DNA of 60,495 nucleotides, taken from the NCBI GenBank assembly GCA_001970955.1, contig MPUH01000367.1, forward strand, positions 1-60,495, read 5' to 3'. A model generated the notes under the pieces. It worked only from the letters and a program-made list of their open reading frames with translations. It had not been told where the DNA came from and ran no database searches. This stretch comes from Stentor coeruleus (Eukaryota; Ciliophora; Heterotrichea; Heterotrichida; Stentoridae). Positions 1 through 10,844 of the stretch are shown piece after piece (position 1 is the stretch's first letter; each line of letters begins with the position of its first letter). Made by a program: the position numbers and the translations under genes.

Positions 1-121
1 ACAACGAGTGGTTTAACATACCGAATCTGCCCAAAGAAAGAGATCGTAGGACAAACAAACCTCAATTGGACAAGGTTTAAACCATGCCACCTTAACTATC
101 ACACACTTTAAACCTTATATA
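1..121 (+). repeat. 3' end of dispersed repeat, copy A (partial ORF tail)
   Basis: This stretch is nearly the same as 27126-27252 (copy B). In copy A a frame from position 3 reads DNEWFNIPNLPKERDRRTN and ends at TAA 78-80; the shared sequence continues about 40 bases past the stop. It is therefore the 3' end of a coding repeat family whose body lies left of the window. The encoded protein is not recognised; a mobile element or multigene family is likely. At the Trp codon copy A has TGG while copy B has TGA. Confidence 0.6.
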
Positions 122-286
122 CAAATTAAAATAGTCATAATTTCTTTACTATCATAAAATAATTATATATCACAATAAAATACACCATATATTTAAGTGT
201 ACCTCATTATATTTTCTATAAATAGCTTCTATTCAATTCCTAATATATAAAAAATCATATACAAAGTCTATTTTCCTATAAAATAA

Positions 287-2185
287 TTAATTAATTGTCT
301 TTCTCAACATATCAATTTCATTCTGTTTATTCTTCATCTGAACTCTAAAATCACTAGTCTGCGTTGTCAACCTCTCCTCAATAGCAATCTGTTTTTTTCT
401 CATATTATCCTTTTCATTCCTCAACCAATCAACCTCATCCTTAAGTTGTTTATTAAGATGATTCGCAAACTGAACACTATTTTCCACTTTCTCTAACTCT
501 TCTCTTTGCCTAACAATCTGCGCTCTTAAATCTTCAATTTCTTTTTCATATTTTTCCCTACATTCTTTAACAACTTTTTCTATTCCTTTTTGGCTTTTCA
601 TTTTGATTTTCATAGCTTCACTCTGTACTTCTTGCTGTAGCCTATCAAAAGCTTCAGAATTTGTTCTTAATAAATTACTCAAATTCCTGTTTTCAGTAAT
701 CATTGAACTCATTTTAGAATTATGAAGACTTTTTGATTTGGTTATAAGCTTAGCACCAAAATCTTTTATTTTCGCCATATATTCAGTAGCCATTTCTTTA
801 ATATATTTATCAACCGCAGCTTTAATATTTGTTTGTTGTGAGGACATAAGAAAAGTTATATTTTTAAGCTTAAGCAATTGTGATTTATGGATTTTTGATT
901 TGTCGTTTTGTAATAAGGATTTTAAAGTTTGTATATCTTTTTCCTTTGATAAAATCCCTTCTTTATATTTCCGTATAGCTTCTTCATATTCATTTATAAG
1001 CATATTTTGTTGAGAAATTTTTTCATCAGCTTTTAAAATTTTGATTTTCGCATCTGTGATTTCCTTTTCATACCCTTCGTTTTTAGTTTCTTTATATTGT
1101 AAAACAGAAATTTTCATTTGAAGTAACTCGTTTTCGACTTCTTTTTTTTGCCTACAAATTTCGGAATATTGTTCTTGAGATATAGAGTTATTCATTAGTC
1201 TAGGGTCGATTTGGCTTTGAATTTGTTGGATTTTTTTTTCCATTAGTTCTTGAAATTGGTTTTGTAAACTGATAATTTGTGATTTATGTTTTTCTATAGC
1301 CTCAGCTTCTCGTTTTTCATAATAATTTTTTAGTTCCTGTATTTGTTGGGATGAATTTTCTAAAGGTTGGGGTTCAGGATTTCGAGTTTTTTTAGTAGTT
1401 TTAAGGTCGTTTTCAAGGCTTTCTATGTGTTGCTTTTGTTCTAAGATTTTTTTCTTAAAGATTTTGGATTTCTTCTTAAAAGCTGTTTGGAGCTCTTTTA
1501 TTGTTTCGACACCTGCTTGTTTTTGAGCTTCCATGATGGTTTTAACTTCACTTTGAGGACCTACTGATTCATGGAATTTGTCGCGCTCATCTTCAAGTTG
1601 TTCTACATATCTTTGAAGTTTTTCGTATTCAAAATATAATTCTCGAGCTTTAGTTATTTCATTTTTCATACTTTCTATTTCGTTCTCAAGAGCTTCAGTT
1701 TTATGTTTTTCTTTTTCGTAAAGATCTTTAGAATTCTCTCTAGATGATGGACTTATGTAATAGTTTCTGTCACTACCTAATTTTAATTTATCTTCAGTTT
1801 TTTCAAGTTCTACTTTCATGAAATATAGTTGCTGTTCCAGTTTCAAATTTTCAGACTTTTTTTGCATGAGTTCATTTTGAAGTAAAGTTATTGTTTGCTC
1901 ATTTTCAGTTATAAGTGATGAGTGAAAAAGTTCATTCATGCGAGAATCTGCATATTTTTCAGTAATCGCACTTTCTCGCATAACTTTAATAGCGGGATCT
2001 TGGCTGCATAGATTTTTATAGTTTTCTCCTGCACTTTCTAGCGCGCGAAGTCTTTGATTGTATTTTTCTCTAACAAATTGAAGGAGTTTATCAAATGTAC
2101 TAATTTGTGGAGATGCCAAAGATCCAATTGACATTTTACTGCTTAAAAGCTCTGAACTATAAGCTTTGTTTCTCAGTGAGTCCAT
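287..2185 (-). CDS. Long coiled-coil protein, function unknown
   Basis: A 632-residue protein, almost entirely Glu/Lys/Gln/Leu-rich heptad sequence from about residue 70 to the C-terminus, with no enzymatic motif. The first ~60 residues (MDSLRNKAYSSELLSSKMSI) are less helical and may be a targeting or anchoring segment. Proteins of this type in ciliates are usually structural parts of basal bodies, rootlets or the cortex, but no specific family can be named. The start is the first ATG and is followed within 90 bp by the NADAR gene in the same direction. No 15-nt intron signature was needed to keep the frame open. Strand assignment is secure because the opposite-strand frames lack coding character. 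Confidence 0.85.
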   Translation of the reverse strand: MDSLRNKAYSSELLSSKMSIGSLASPQISTFDKLLQFVREKYNQRLRALESAGENYKNLCSQDPAIKVMRESAITEKYADSRMNELFHSSLITENEQTITLLQNELMQKKSENLKLEQQLYFMKVELEKTEDKLKLGSDRNYYISPSSRENSKDLYEKEKHKTEALENEIESMKNEITKARELYFEYEKLQRYVEQLEDERDKFHESVGPQSEVKTIMEAQKQAGVETIKELQTAFKKKSKIFKKKILEQKQHIESLENDLKTTKKTRNPEPQPLENSSQQIQELKNYYEKREAEAIEKHKSQIISLQNQFQELMEKKIQQIQSQIDPRLMNNSISQEQYSEICRQKKEVENELLQMKISVLQYKETKNEGYEKEITDAKIKILKADEKISQQNMLINEYEEAIRKYKEGILSKEKDIQTLKSLLQNDKSKIHKSQLLKLKNITFLMSSQQTNIKAAVDKYIKEMATEYMAKIKDFGAKLITKSKSLHNSKMSSMITENRNLSNLLRTNSEAFDRLQQEVQSEAMKIKMKSQKGIEKVVKECREKYEKEIEDLRAQIVRQREELEKVENSVQFANHLNKQLKDEVDWLRNEKDNMRKKQIAIEERLTTQTSDFRVQMKNKQNEIDMLRKTIN

Positions 2186-2270
2186 TATTATATGCTATTC
2201 TAATATAAACCTAAATGAATTTTTATGTTAAAAAAATATATTCCTAGCCTTTATTCAATGATTAATATAG

Positions 2271-2726
2271 CTAATTAGTTTTACGATAATTTGATCGTAA
2301 TTCTTCAAGCATTTGTCCTAATCTGTTTTGTGAACCTTCCATAGATCCTCCCCAATATAAATCTCTTTGGCTATCTTCAACAAGTTTTAAATTTCCAGTG
2401 TTTAAAAGTTGCTCTTTAAGTTCAGAATGCTGTTCAAATTTTGCTTTTAAAGCTCGCATCATAACTTCATCTTTTCTTTTATCCCATTCGCTTTCATCAT
2501 ATTCATAAGAATGGGCAAGTCTTTTAGCTTCATCAGGGGTTTCTGTAATGCGAATAGCCTCAAACTGACTTCCCACAAATTTGTTCGCTTGATAAAAATG
2601 TTCTACTGTCTTATACTCAAGCCCATCTAATACAAAGGGAGAATAAGCAAAATTGTTAAGGAAAATATGCTCTTCTTTAACTTTGTCTGAAGGCTTATCG
2701 TAAAAGTATATGGTTTCTCTATCCAT
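2271..2726 (-). CDS. NADAR (YbiA/DUF1768) domain protein
   Basis: A 151-residue protein that is essentially one NADAR domain. Visible hallmarks are FLNNFAYSPFVLDGLEYKTV followed by EHFYQANKF, then WDKRKDEVMMRALKAKFEQH, LLNTGNLKLVEDSQRD, and the C-terminal YWGGSMEGSQNRLGQMLEELR core. The family includes bacterial YbiA, which cleaves an N-glycosidic bond in a riboflavin-pathway intermediate, and NADAR proteins that act on ADP-ribosylated substrates. The substrate here cannot be told from sequence. Length fits the family. The downstream coiled-coil gene is co-directional, about 85 bp away. No frameshift or truncation is visible. Confidence 0.88.
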   Translation of the reverse strand: MDRETIYFYDKPSDKVKEEHIFLNNFAYSPFVLDGLEYKTVEHFYQANKFVGSQFEAIRITETPDEAKRLAHSYEYDESEWDKRKDEVMMRALKAKFEQHSELKEQLLNTGNLKLVEDSQRDLYWGGSMEGSQNRLGQMLEELRSNYRKTN

Positions 2727-3222
2727 TTATTATACTTGATTGAAAAATAAGAAGATTTTAAATACGAAGTTTATTATATGGGTTTTAGAAAAAAAATCAG
2801 TAGGATTTATTGATAAAGTTTAAGTTGGAAAATTATTTAAGTAGAAAATTTAGTTTTTCATATGATTGAGCTCTTAATATTTAGTTTTCTTAGTGATTTT
2901 CGATTTTTTTCTCAGTGATTTTCAATTCATTCTCAGTATTTTTTTTAAGTTTTTAGGACATATCATAGCATTTTACTATTCTCTAATTTTTTATGTTTAT
3001 AATCTGATTTTAAAATTTAACAGTAAAAACTTGGTTATCTATCTGTTAATGATGTAAAGTGGCTGAGGATTATCTTATGCTTAACAATCTTTGTTTTTTT
3101 TAGTATAAAATTGTATAAAAAATATTTTATTTAAGTTAGTGCATGAAAGTATGAATTTTTTTATGTTTTTAAAAGGATGCTGAATTTTTAATGTAAAAAT
3201 TTCACCTGGGGAGATATAAAAT
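2727..3222. other. Intergenic, G+T-rich flank
   Basis: No supported gene. The + strand is G/T-rich next to the NADAR gene start, as seen to the right of most genes in this window. It ends at the tRNA. Confidence 0.6.
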
Positions 3223-3293
3223 GGATTGACCGGGGATTGAACCCGGGGCCTTCTGCATGCGAAGCAGATGTGATACCACTACACCATCAACCC
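3223..3293 (-). tRNA. tRNA-Ala, anticodon CGC
   Basis: A 71-nt cloverleaf on the minus strand. The acceptor stem GGGTTGA pairs with TCAATCC and contains G3:U70, the alanine identity pair. The anticodon stem TCTGC/GCAGA closes the loop TTCGCAT, giving anticodon CGC (reads GCG). The T arm is CCGGG-TTCAATC-CCCGG, which also serves as the pol III B box. The D arm GTG...CAC is a short 3-bp stem. No intron and no encoded CCA. The short + strand frame that overlaps it is not a gene. Confidence 0.95.
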
Positions 3294-4171
3294 TTAGTTA
3301 AAACCTTTGACTTTGGTATAAATGGCTTTGTCCTAAATACAATATATGCTTTAAATAGCTTTTATTATATTAACAACATTTACTTAGAATATGATGATTT
3401 ACAAGTTTTGGTTATTTTAAATTTAAATAGAATTTTCTTATGTAGTTATTGTATTTTCCTTAGATGATTGAAAAACTATTGCAATAAAATCTATTGTATG
3501 AATCATCTAAAACTAATTCAATTAATATAAACTGTAGAAATACACTACCTGTTGTGTATTTAAAAAGAGGCCAATGCTATCTTAGAAGTAAATTGAAGCT
3601 TATCTTCTTCTAAGTTAAAGATATTAAAAATTAAGTCTTTTAAAAGCCAGAAGATTTTTAGCAGTGCAGATATAGAGAAATTTACGATTTTAAGGGAAAA
3701 ATTAGATCATTAAAAGACAAGAAAGAGAAATTGTTAAGGGAATAAAATCGAAGAAAATTTGATAGAAGAAAGCAAGAAAGAGTATTTTTTTTAAAATAGT
3801 AAATATAGAAGCTTTATAAAATGAAGCCTTTTTGATTTATTATTATAGAGAATAATTTGATATAATAAATTCGCAAATAAGTAGAGAAATTTTCACATTA
3901 AATTATAGATGACTATTAAATCATAAAACATTTTTACTACAAAAAAAATCTCTTTATTTTATAAAGATAATCCTGTTATCATTTCAACAATTAGAAAGTC
4001 AAAAAAATCATTATAAAGTATCTATAAAAATTATAAAAACTTGATTATCAGTTACTCTAATTACCAAAAGCTTTTGATATGATAAACTTATAGTACCAAA
4101 CAATTTTTTTATATCTAATTACTCATATTTATCCTTTATTATTTACTTTTGTTCACAATGACTAATTAGAC
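3294..4171. other. Intergenic with a possible decayed gene fragment
   Basis: No intact gene. Around 3570-3830 (+) a frame reads coding-like text (for example KIFSSADIEKFTILREKLDH) broken by TAA/TAG, so a relic is possible. An 8-bp inverted repeat CTTAGAAG (3581-3588) / CTTCTAAG (3607-3614) lies at its start. The rest is AT-rich with nothing recognisable. Confidence 0.3.
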
Positions 4172-4977
4172 CTACTTTAACATAATTGCGTCAAACTTTT
4201 CTGAAGTAGAGTTTACGAAAATCTCATGCTGACTATCGAACAAGTAATAACTTTTAACCCTTCTCGGGGCAATGATAATTGGTAAATCATCAGTACCAAG
4301 AATTCTATGAAAATACCCTGTGAGCATTTCAACATAAAAAACTCCTTTAACTCCTTTACTCACATCTAACACCAATGTAAAATGTGGTTCTGGACTTTTT
4401 TCCATCAATTCAGCCACAGCTTTCTTANCAGAATTCTATGAAAATACCCTGTGAGCATTTCAACATAAAAAACTCCTTTAACTCCTTTACTCATATCTAA
4501 CACCAATGTAAAATGTGGTTCTGGACTTTTTTCCATCAATTCAGCCACAGCTTTCTTAATGCTTTGAAATTGTTTTCCATTCGAAGTTGCAGTCTCAAGT
4601 ATATAAAGTATTCTATTAATAGGATTTTCTTCATTTACACTAAAAGCTGTTGTACTTGTATTAAAACTAACCCTCTCAGTTTCTTGCGTTAGATGATTTT
4701 TATTAGGATATATAGGAGAATTGCTAGTTTCAGGGTCTGACAAAGACACTGGTGAAATTGCCTTTCTCTGAGCAATTATGTTTCTGATATGGCTTTCTTC
4801 TTCACAAACATGAGATTGTTTTCTTACTAAATCTGAACTGTTTGATATACCTTTTTTCTTTAAGTGCTCACTGATTTGTTGAGGGCTTACTTGCTCCATC
4901 TTACCTAGTGGAGGGGTGTAAATGTTTAAAGCTTTTAGAAGCTCGTCTGAAGCTTTACTTATTGTTCGCCTATGCAT
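4172..4977 (-). CDS. CKK-domain protein (CAMSAP/Patronin type), split by an assembly duplication
   Basis: One gene that appears as two frames (4405-4977 and 4172-4417) because of the N at 4428 and a duplicated ~128-bp overlap (4300-4427 and 4431-4558). Read through once, the protein is about 220 residues. The N-terminal ~140 residues are Ser/Gln-rich and disordered-looking. The C-terminal ~85 residues resemble the CKK domain: HFTLVLDMSKGVKGVFYVEM, then a KSYYLFDSQHEIF strand and the closing FDAIMLK. CKK domains recognise microtubule minus ends; in CAMSAP they end very large proteins, whereas this one is a small stand-alone CKK protein. The two overlap copies differ at one codon (Val/Met), suggesting allelic or sequencing difference. 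Family assignment rests on pattern recognition, not an alignment. Confidence 0.65.
4300..4558. repeat. Unmerged contig overlap at N 4428
   Basis: About 128 bp are repeated on both sides of a single N with one base difference. This is an assembly join, not a biological tandem duplication, and it breaks the CKK gene. Confidence 0.85.
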
Positions 4978-5760
4978 ATTTATTAGATGGTTTGTTATAA
5001 AAACTTAGGTTCTTTTGGAATAGATTTTTTTTTTGAAGATAATTTTTGAATAGGAGGAGATGATTTTATAGGGTTTATTATGTTATTAAAAAACTTATGA
5101 GAAGGTTTTGGTATTATGTTTAGGGTAAGAATATATGTGCGTATTATTATTGGTTGATAGATTTAGAAGTTAAGTTGTTGTTTAAATAAAGGTGGGAAAT
5201 AAAGAGTATGAAAAGGTTGGGATGATATTTTGAAAAGAGGTTTAGGGTTGTAAGAAAAGTTTATGTTGATATTTTATGATAATTTACTCTCAATAAGTTT
5301 TATGCTAGTATTTTTGTATAAGGTTCATATTGTATTTAGGATGGTTATATATAATAATAAGATTATTTCACTTTCATTATATACTATTAATAATTCATGT
5401 ATAATTGACTTTTTTTATATTTTTTGTGTTTGGTGATTTTTTAGATATAATTGTATGGTCTTCTATCAGGTCAAAAAATGATTTTAATCTAATAAACATT
5501 TTGTAATAAAGATAGTAGCCGCTTCAGCCTTTGAAAATCATAAAAAATATTCTAAAAAAGTATTAAATAAAGCTGAATATATAAACAAACAATAATAAAA
5601 ACGTAAAATTGAATAATTTAAATCATTTTCCAGTAAAGTTAATTATTTTTTGTTTTTCCTTATACTATCACGTTTTTTATTAGGAACACTTTTAACAGAT
5701 TTAGATGCCAATACTTGATTTTTTAATGATTATTATTAATGAATAAATAAATCAAGCTTT

Positions 5761-5906
5761 ATCTAAATATCACATCATTACAAGTTCAATATTAGTAAAA
5801 CATATAATTTTAGCATTATTTACATTTAGTTAAATCTAAATATCACATAATTACAAGTTCAATATTAGTAAAACACATAATTTTAGCATTATTTACATTT
5901 AGTTAA
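5761..5906. repeat. 73-bp tandem duplication
   Basis: Two adjacent copies of a 73-bp unit beginning ATCTAAATATCACAT, differing at a few bases, with the start of a third unit. No N is present, so this may be real or a hidden assembly join. Confidence 0.85.
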
Positions 5907-6714
5907 ATCTAAAAAAGTATATGTTTTAAGTACTATATAGCAAAATAATAAAAGTTATTTGATTTATACATACCAGAATACATTTGTAAAATTTTATTGA
6001 TAGATTAGAATATCTTTTTATAATCCTATAGTAAGTATTGAATTGTTTCATTTTTTCTCTATACAAACTAGGATTCCTAATATCAAAAGGGTTAATCAAA
6101 CCAGGTACTTACCAGGATATAACTATTAAAAGCATTTTTTTTTGTATTGACATCATATCATAAGCAAACAAAATCAACACAACAACTGAATTTATCATTT
6201 TATCAAACACAAATCTTTCAAATAAAACTAAGCTTATACTTTATTAATCAGATTAAATATGTGTATCATTAGAAAACATATCAACTAACATTCTCAAAAA
6301 AATCATTTTATAAAAATCTAAAATCTCGTAATAAAAACATTAAACCTTGATTGTAAATCTTATTTTACTACATAAACAAAATTTTTCCTCAGAAGATCTT
6401 CTTATTAGACATTTTTCAAAGTAAATCCTAATATTCTTACTCATCAGAATTACTTTTTGCAAGGTTTATCAAAGCTATAAAACAAAATATCTAAGTTTAA
6501 AGGGTTGATAAGAGCTTTAAGAGTATTTCTGATTGACTTTATATCAAATTTTATGATTAAACTATAAAAGTTATAAAAGTGAAAAATGCTTTAGATAATG
6601 AATCACAGAGGGTAGAAAACCTAAAATTTGTTGTATATAAAGTTAAAGGAGATGATTATATAAATTTCAGAGGGAGAAACTATTATATATTAAACTTAAG
6701 GCTTGATGTTAAAG

Positions 6715-6830
6715 CAAGATGCCGTTTCAGGAAAGGCTAAATTCTAGAAACTGCTTCTTGTTAGGTATTCGGTTTTGTTCCTGCTTGCCACGCTTCCAAG
6801 CTAGAAATAGCTTGATCGCTTCAAATCCAT
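6715..6830 (+). ncRNA. Possible structured RNA (weak)
   Basis: A local rise in GC in an AT-rich gap. It contains a perfect 7-bp hairpin with a GAAA tetraloop, CAAGCTA-GAAA-TAGCTTG, at 6797-6814. It is followed by GCTTCAAATCC (6818-6828), which resembles a pol III B box. No cloverleaf, Sm site or T-run terminator was found, so class and even strand are uncertain. Confidence 0.2.
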
Positions 6831-7406
6831 AAAATTCACCAAAAAAACAATAACTAAAAAGAAAACTACTAAAACCTTAAGTCCAACAAGTAATCCTAGC
6901 TAGAAATTGACAAAACTTAAATCCTTATTCAAGACAAATTTCAACCCAATAATCTCACAAAATTTTTCCCCTCCTCTAAGTCTCCCAAACCACCTTATTG
7001 TCTTAATATAAAAAATCTCAGCCAATAATTCCATATAGAACATTTTTTAACTTATATCTTCCCTGTAGATTTCCAAAAGGATCTGAAGGTATATCTCAAA
7101 ATCTAACCAAAACCTCTTTCAAATATTTTAATTAAAACCTCTAAAAATAATTACTGCCAGTATTATTCAATTTTTTGTCGATTTATTAATACTAAACTAA
7201 ATTTTATTCTATTTCAACATCACAAATCAAACTTTCTAAAAATAAAGCGAATAAAAACAAAAGCTTCATTTTTTCTTGTTATAGACTCTATATTGACACT
7301 TCAAGAATAAGGGAATCAAAGTTGTTCAGCCTTCTCACTGGTCCTTTTATATAAAATTTACAAATTAGTAAACTAAAAAGGTTAATAATAAGCCAGTTCA
7401 CAGTAA

Positions 7407-7883
7407 ATGTCAACTCATCCCAGTCAATTTCAGTGCAAGTTTATGGGTTGCACCAAGAGTTACAGTAGTAAATACAATTTACGCAGACACATCGAATCGA
7501 ATCATAGCAAAGTAAAGCGTTTTCGTTGTAGAAAATGCGGCAAGTATCTGTCGTCCAAACAAAATCTTCAGGAACACCGTTACACCCATACGCAAGAAAA
7601 ACCTTATGTGTGTAAAGAACCACTTTGTGGTAAAGCTTTCAGGCAAAGCAGCCAGTTGTCTAATCATAAAAAGATTCACCAGGGGCTCATTACCTGGTAT
7701 CGACAACAAAATGAATTCAAAGAGTTAAAGGTAATAACTAAGCAGCTGACAAGTTTATTAAAACAACACACAAGAGAGATACAAGAATACACTGTAGACC
7801 CTGGAGAAGAGATAATTTTACTCCCTGAGTTATCAGGGCCACAATTTTTTGTTCGCTTGACAAGGCTAGTTCAGTTGAATTAG
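7407..7883 (+). CDS. C2H2 zinc-finger protein (three fingers)
   Basis: A 158-residue protein with three C2H2 fingers in the first 92 residues: FQCKFMGCTKSY...HIESNH, FRCRKCGKYL...HRYTH and YVCKEPLCGKAF...HKKIH. The linkers are TQEKPY-like, as in DNA-binding fingers of the TFIIIA/GLI type. The first and third fingers have the Cx4C spacing typical of TFIIIA and ZIC-like proteins. The C-terminal 65 residues have no recognised domain. Probably a nuclear DNA- or RNA-binding protein; the target is unknown. It stands alone, with more than 2 kb without intact genes on each side. Confidence 0.9.
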   Translation: MSTHPSQFQCKFMGCTKSYSSKYNLRRHIESNHSKVKRFRCRKCGKYLSSKQNLQEHRYTHTQEKPYVCKEPLCGKAFRQSSQLSNHKKIHQGLITWYRQQNEFKELKVITKQLTSLLKQHTREIQEYTVDPGEEIILLPELSGPQFFVRLTRLVQLN

Positions 7884-8266
7884 AAGCAAAGTTATTTTAA
7901 TAACCCCGATAATTTATTCTATAAATTATACTCTATGGAAAGATCAGCTGATCTTAGTGGAACTTAAACATATTCTGAAAAGCTTGGAATTGGTTACAAA
8001 ATATTATATTGTATATCGACATAAAGGATTTAATTAAAGTGTCAATAAAATCAGGATGTAAATATTGAAAATTTGTAAGCTGTGACGTGGCTTTCGTTAT
8101 TCAGAAAATATTTTAAAGAACTAAGACTATATTTAGACCTAACAACAGTATAGTTTCAGTATATATAATACAATATACATGATTTATTCTATTTATAAGT
8201 AAAATGTTTACACTGGCAATTCTTTGTATTGCACAAAGAAAATCGTATATAAGCATTTAATTTTCC

Positions 8267-8703
8267 ATGACTCTATCTAATGATAACTTACCGAAAATCA
8301 AAACGTTACTGGAAAATATATCAACTTTTTCTTTGCAATTAGAAAGTCAGTGAGGAATTAACAATTCCCAAGATTTGCCAAAGAGCATGTGTTTTATATA
8401 ATATTTATGCTTTTTAGTTACATTATATATAAAATTGATATTTATAAGCAGCCTTTATACTAGCAAAATCACTACTTCAAAGTGATTAAACTCACTAGTC
8501 TTGAAAATTTTGCAGGTATTTTATCTTTAAGGTTTACTTAAAAGCACACAAAAGTTGAATGTTTTTATGATTAAGTTTAAACAATAAGTATTACAGAAGG
8601 TTTAAGCTGTGATTTATTTATAGAGCCATTTGCTGTACAATTAACAAATCTTCTTACTTTTCAAGTTCTTGTTATTGATTATATCAATTTTATTCAGCTT
8701 TAA
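8267..8703 (+). pseudogene. Relic gene, unrecognised
   Basis: An ATG at 8267 opens MTLSNDNLPKIKTLLENIST, then TGA at 8354. From 8479 a second frame carries strong codon-position pattern: KVIKLTSLENFAGILSLRFT, three stops, then ISITEGLSCDLFIEPFAVQL continuing to TAA near 8702. At least one frameshift and several stops make it non-functional as read. No family is recognised. Confidence 0.45.
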
Positions 8704-9128
8704 ACTATATAATCTTCTACTTGAAATCTATTTCTTTCTTTGAGTCATATCACAACAAATTGTAATAAATTTCCTTGAGAATTTTTATTTTTTATTATAG
8801 ACTTCAAATCAAATTAGGCTTGGATATGATAGATTTTTTTATAATACTTTTAGGGAAAGAATATATTTTGATAGCTTTTATGTTTGCTTTTTGATTAAAA
8901 TTCAATAAATTAACGATTTTTTTCAGTCATTTTTGTTATAAAACTAAACTTTTTATTGATAAGACTTTTAAAGTGTTTGACTCTTTGGGGATGGGTGATA
9001 TGCGGAAATAGTGAAAAAAATTATCATAAAAACTGAGGAAGGTAGTTTGTGATAGGAAAATAATTTTAAGGAAATTGAATAATAATATATATGTAAATTT
9101 GCAAGATGTTTTTTTGTTAGCTTTAATG

Positions 9129-9215
9129 TATATGATAAAAATAAGTATATAGGATTTTATATGATGTAAAANGTATATGATAAAAATAAGTATATAGGAT
9201 TTTATATGATGTAAA
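9129..9215. repeat. Unmerged contig overlap at N 9172
   Basis: About 43 bp (GTATATGATAAAAATAAG...) are repeated on both sides of a single N in noncoding DNA; assembly join. Confidence 0.85.
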
Positions 9216-10484
9216 ACTATTTTCTAGTATTTTTTATGTTATAGTCATTAATAAATAAACCTTTAAAAAAATATTCTCTCTAATCATTAGTTTCATTATT
9301 TCATATACATGCTAATTAATAATAAAATATCCGCCTTTATTTTAAAATCAGCTATAGTTATTGTCAATTTAAAATTTAATTTCTATTAAATATCTTCTAA
9401 TAATTCTTTCTTATAAACAATCATTACAGCATATTTTACAAATAGATTTTCATAGTAAAATGGAAAATTTAAGTGAAGTTTTTTTTGGAAAAAAATTTAT
9501 AACAAAGCTTTAATCTCATATTCTATTATATGACTTTTTAGCATGAAACATCTTGTATCAAAGCGTGATAAAATATAAAATCTGTATCAATAAAATATAA
9601 TTAAACACTTATGGAAAATAAAAAATGTTAATCATGATCAAAAATTAAACACTAGAAGTTTGAAGATATTATTATATCATTTTTTTAACGAAGATATGCT
9701 AGATACCTATATTTCATTAACTTAAGGACTAGGGAAAAACATAAATTATAGATTTTTTCTTGTTGCTATTATTTGAAATTGAGAAGAATTATTAGATTGA
9801 ATATATATAAAAACTAATTGGCATAAAACTATAATAATGATACTTAATTTATATGTATTGCATTAAAACAAATTAGTTTCTTAAAAATATATTTAAAAAA
9901 CTCTAGTTGACTGGCTAAGATAAATATATATAAAATAAATTGACTTAAAAAATAATTATTAGATATATGAAATTGAATCTTAAAATTTGACTAAGGAAAA
10001 TACTTATTTAAAGTACAAGTCTATTGAACTAGGTAATAGTTTCGAATTTAAAATTATTTAAATATAGACAAATTGCAATTTTATATTTTAATATAAAACT
10101 TTCAATAAAGAAGTTGTTATAAATCACATAAATCATCAAAATTTAAGTTTCTAATGATTTTTGCTTTTAAACTAAGCCTTTCTACTACTAATTCAAAGAT
10201 TTTTATTATCTAAATATAAAAAAGTTGAATAATTGAGCTAAAATATGTTTTATGTATGTTTTAACAAATAAAATCCTAAGCATCAGCATATTTAGTGTAC
10301 TTAAAATCACATAAAAGTATATCTTCATTATTCTAACATATATTAAATATAATTATGACTTTTGAAGTTTATTAGTTATAATGATACAAAATTAAATGAA
10401 TATCATTTTTATAAAATTTTCAAGATATATTCTACTATGTTATTCTACCTAAACAGTAAATTATATCTTCATTTTTACTTATAG

Positions 10485-10833
10485 ATTTTTCGAGCCACTA
10501 ATATAAATGGATAATTTGATTTTCCTGAAACTTTTGTGCAGATTGATAAATGTAAGATAGGAAAACATAAATATAACAGAGATCATAACATCTGTAGAGC
10601 TTGGATTTTAGGTATTGCCTAAAAAACTAATAAAAACATGATTTTTTTAATTAAAGTACTAACTAGAAATTTAGAAACTCTTAGTAAAGTAATAAGAAAT
10701 CATATTTGCCTAAATTCCATAGTGATAACTGAATACTAGAAAGGGCATATTCAGCTAAAATATTATCTCGAGCATTATCATTATTATCATATTAAAATAC
10801 CAAAAAATCATACAATTTCAAATTCAATATAAA
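10485..10833 (+). pseudogene. Merlin / IS1595 (ISXO2-like) DDE transposase relic
   Basis: One frame reads FPETFVQIDKCKIGKHKYNR, then RAWILGIA, KNMIFLIKVLTRNLETLSKV, IRNHICLNSIVITEY and KGHIQL. This matches the ISXO2-like transposase core: VxIDExxxGKRKYNRG around the first catalytic Asp, the WxxGxxE strand, the VPxRxxxTLxxxIxxHIxxGSxIxSDxWxxY segment. In-frame stops are TAA 10512, TAA 10620 (after GIA, where Glu is usual) and TAG 10737 (where the family has Trp). The second acidic residue reads Glu (ITEY) not Asp. The N-terminal region and inverted repeats are not found. Dead copy of an element family found in eukaryotes as Merlin. Confidence 0.75.
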
Positions 10834-10844
10834 AAAAAAGTTAA

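Larger units (their letters stand above)
4978..7406. other. Gene-poor region
   Basis: No intact gene. 4978-5300 is G/T-rich and 6840-7400 is A/C-rich, the usual flank pattern. A coding-like but broken frame lies near 5480-5735 (+) (for example KIVAASAFENHKKYSKKVLN). The 73-bp tandem repeat and the possible ncRNA at 6715-6830 are listed separately. Confidence 0.5.
7884..10844. other. Gene-poor region with relic genes
   Basis: No intact gene in nearly 3 kb. Relics at 8267-8703 and 10485-10833 are listed separately. A short coding-like patch (DKTFKVFDSLGMGDM) lies near 8960-9005 (+). 9129-9215 is an overlap duplication around N 9172. The remainder is AT-rich sequence with nothing recognisable. 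Confidence 0.5.

Noticed and set aside
3237..3467. 76-codon + frame over the tRNA
   Set aside because: Overlaps the tRNA-Ala on the other strand and has no homologue.
4160..4177. 14-nt GT...TAG element at the CKK gene stop
   Set aside because: Length 14 does not match the nine 15-nt introns, and the extension would be only a few residues.
8267..8940. One long table-28 frame through 8267-8940
   Set aside because: It is open only because all stops were made sense; a different frame in 8479-8700 shows the real codon pattern.
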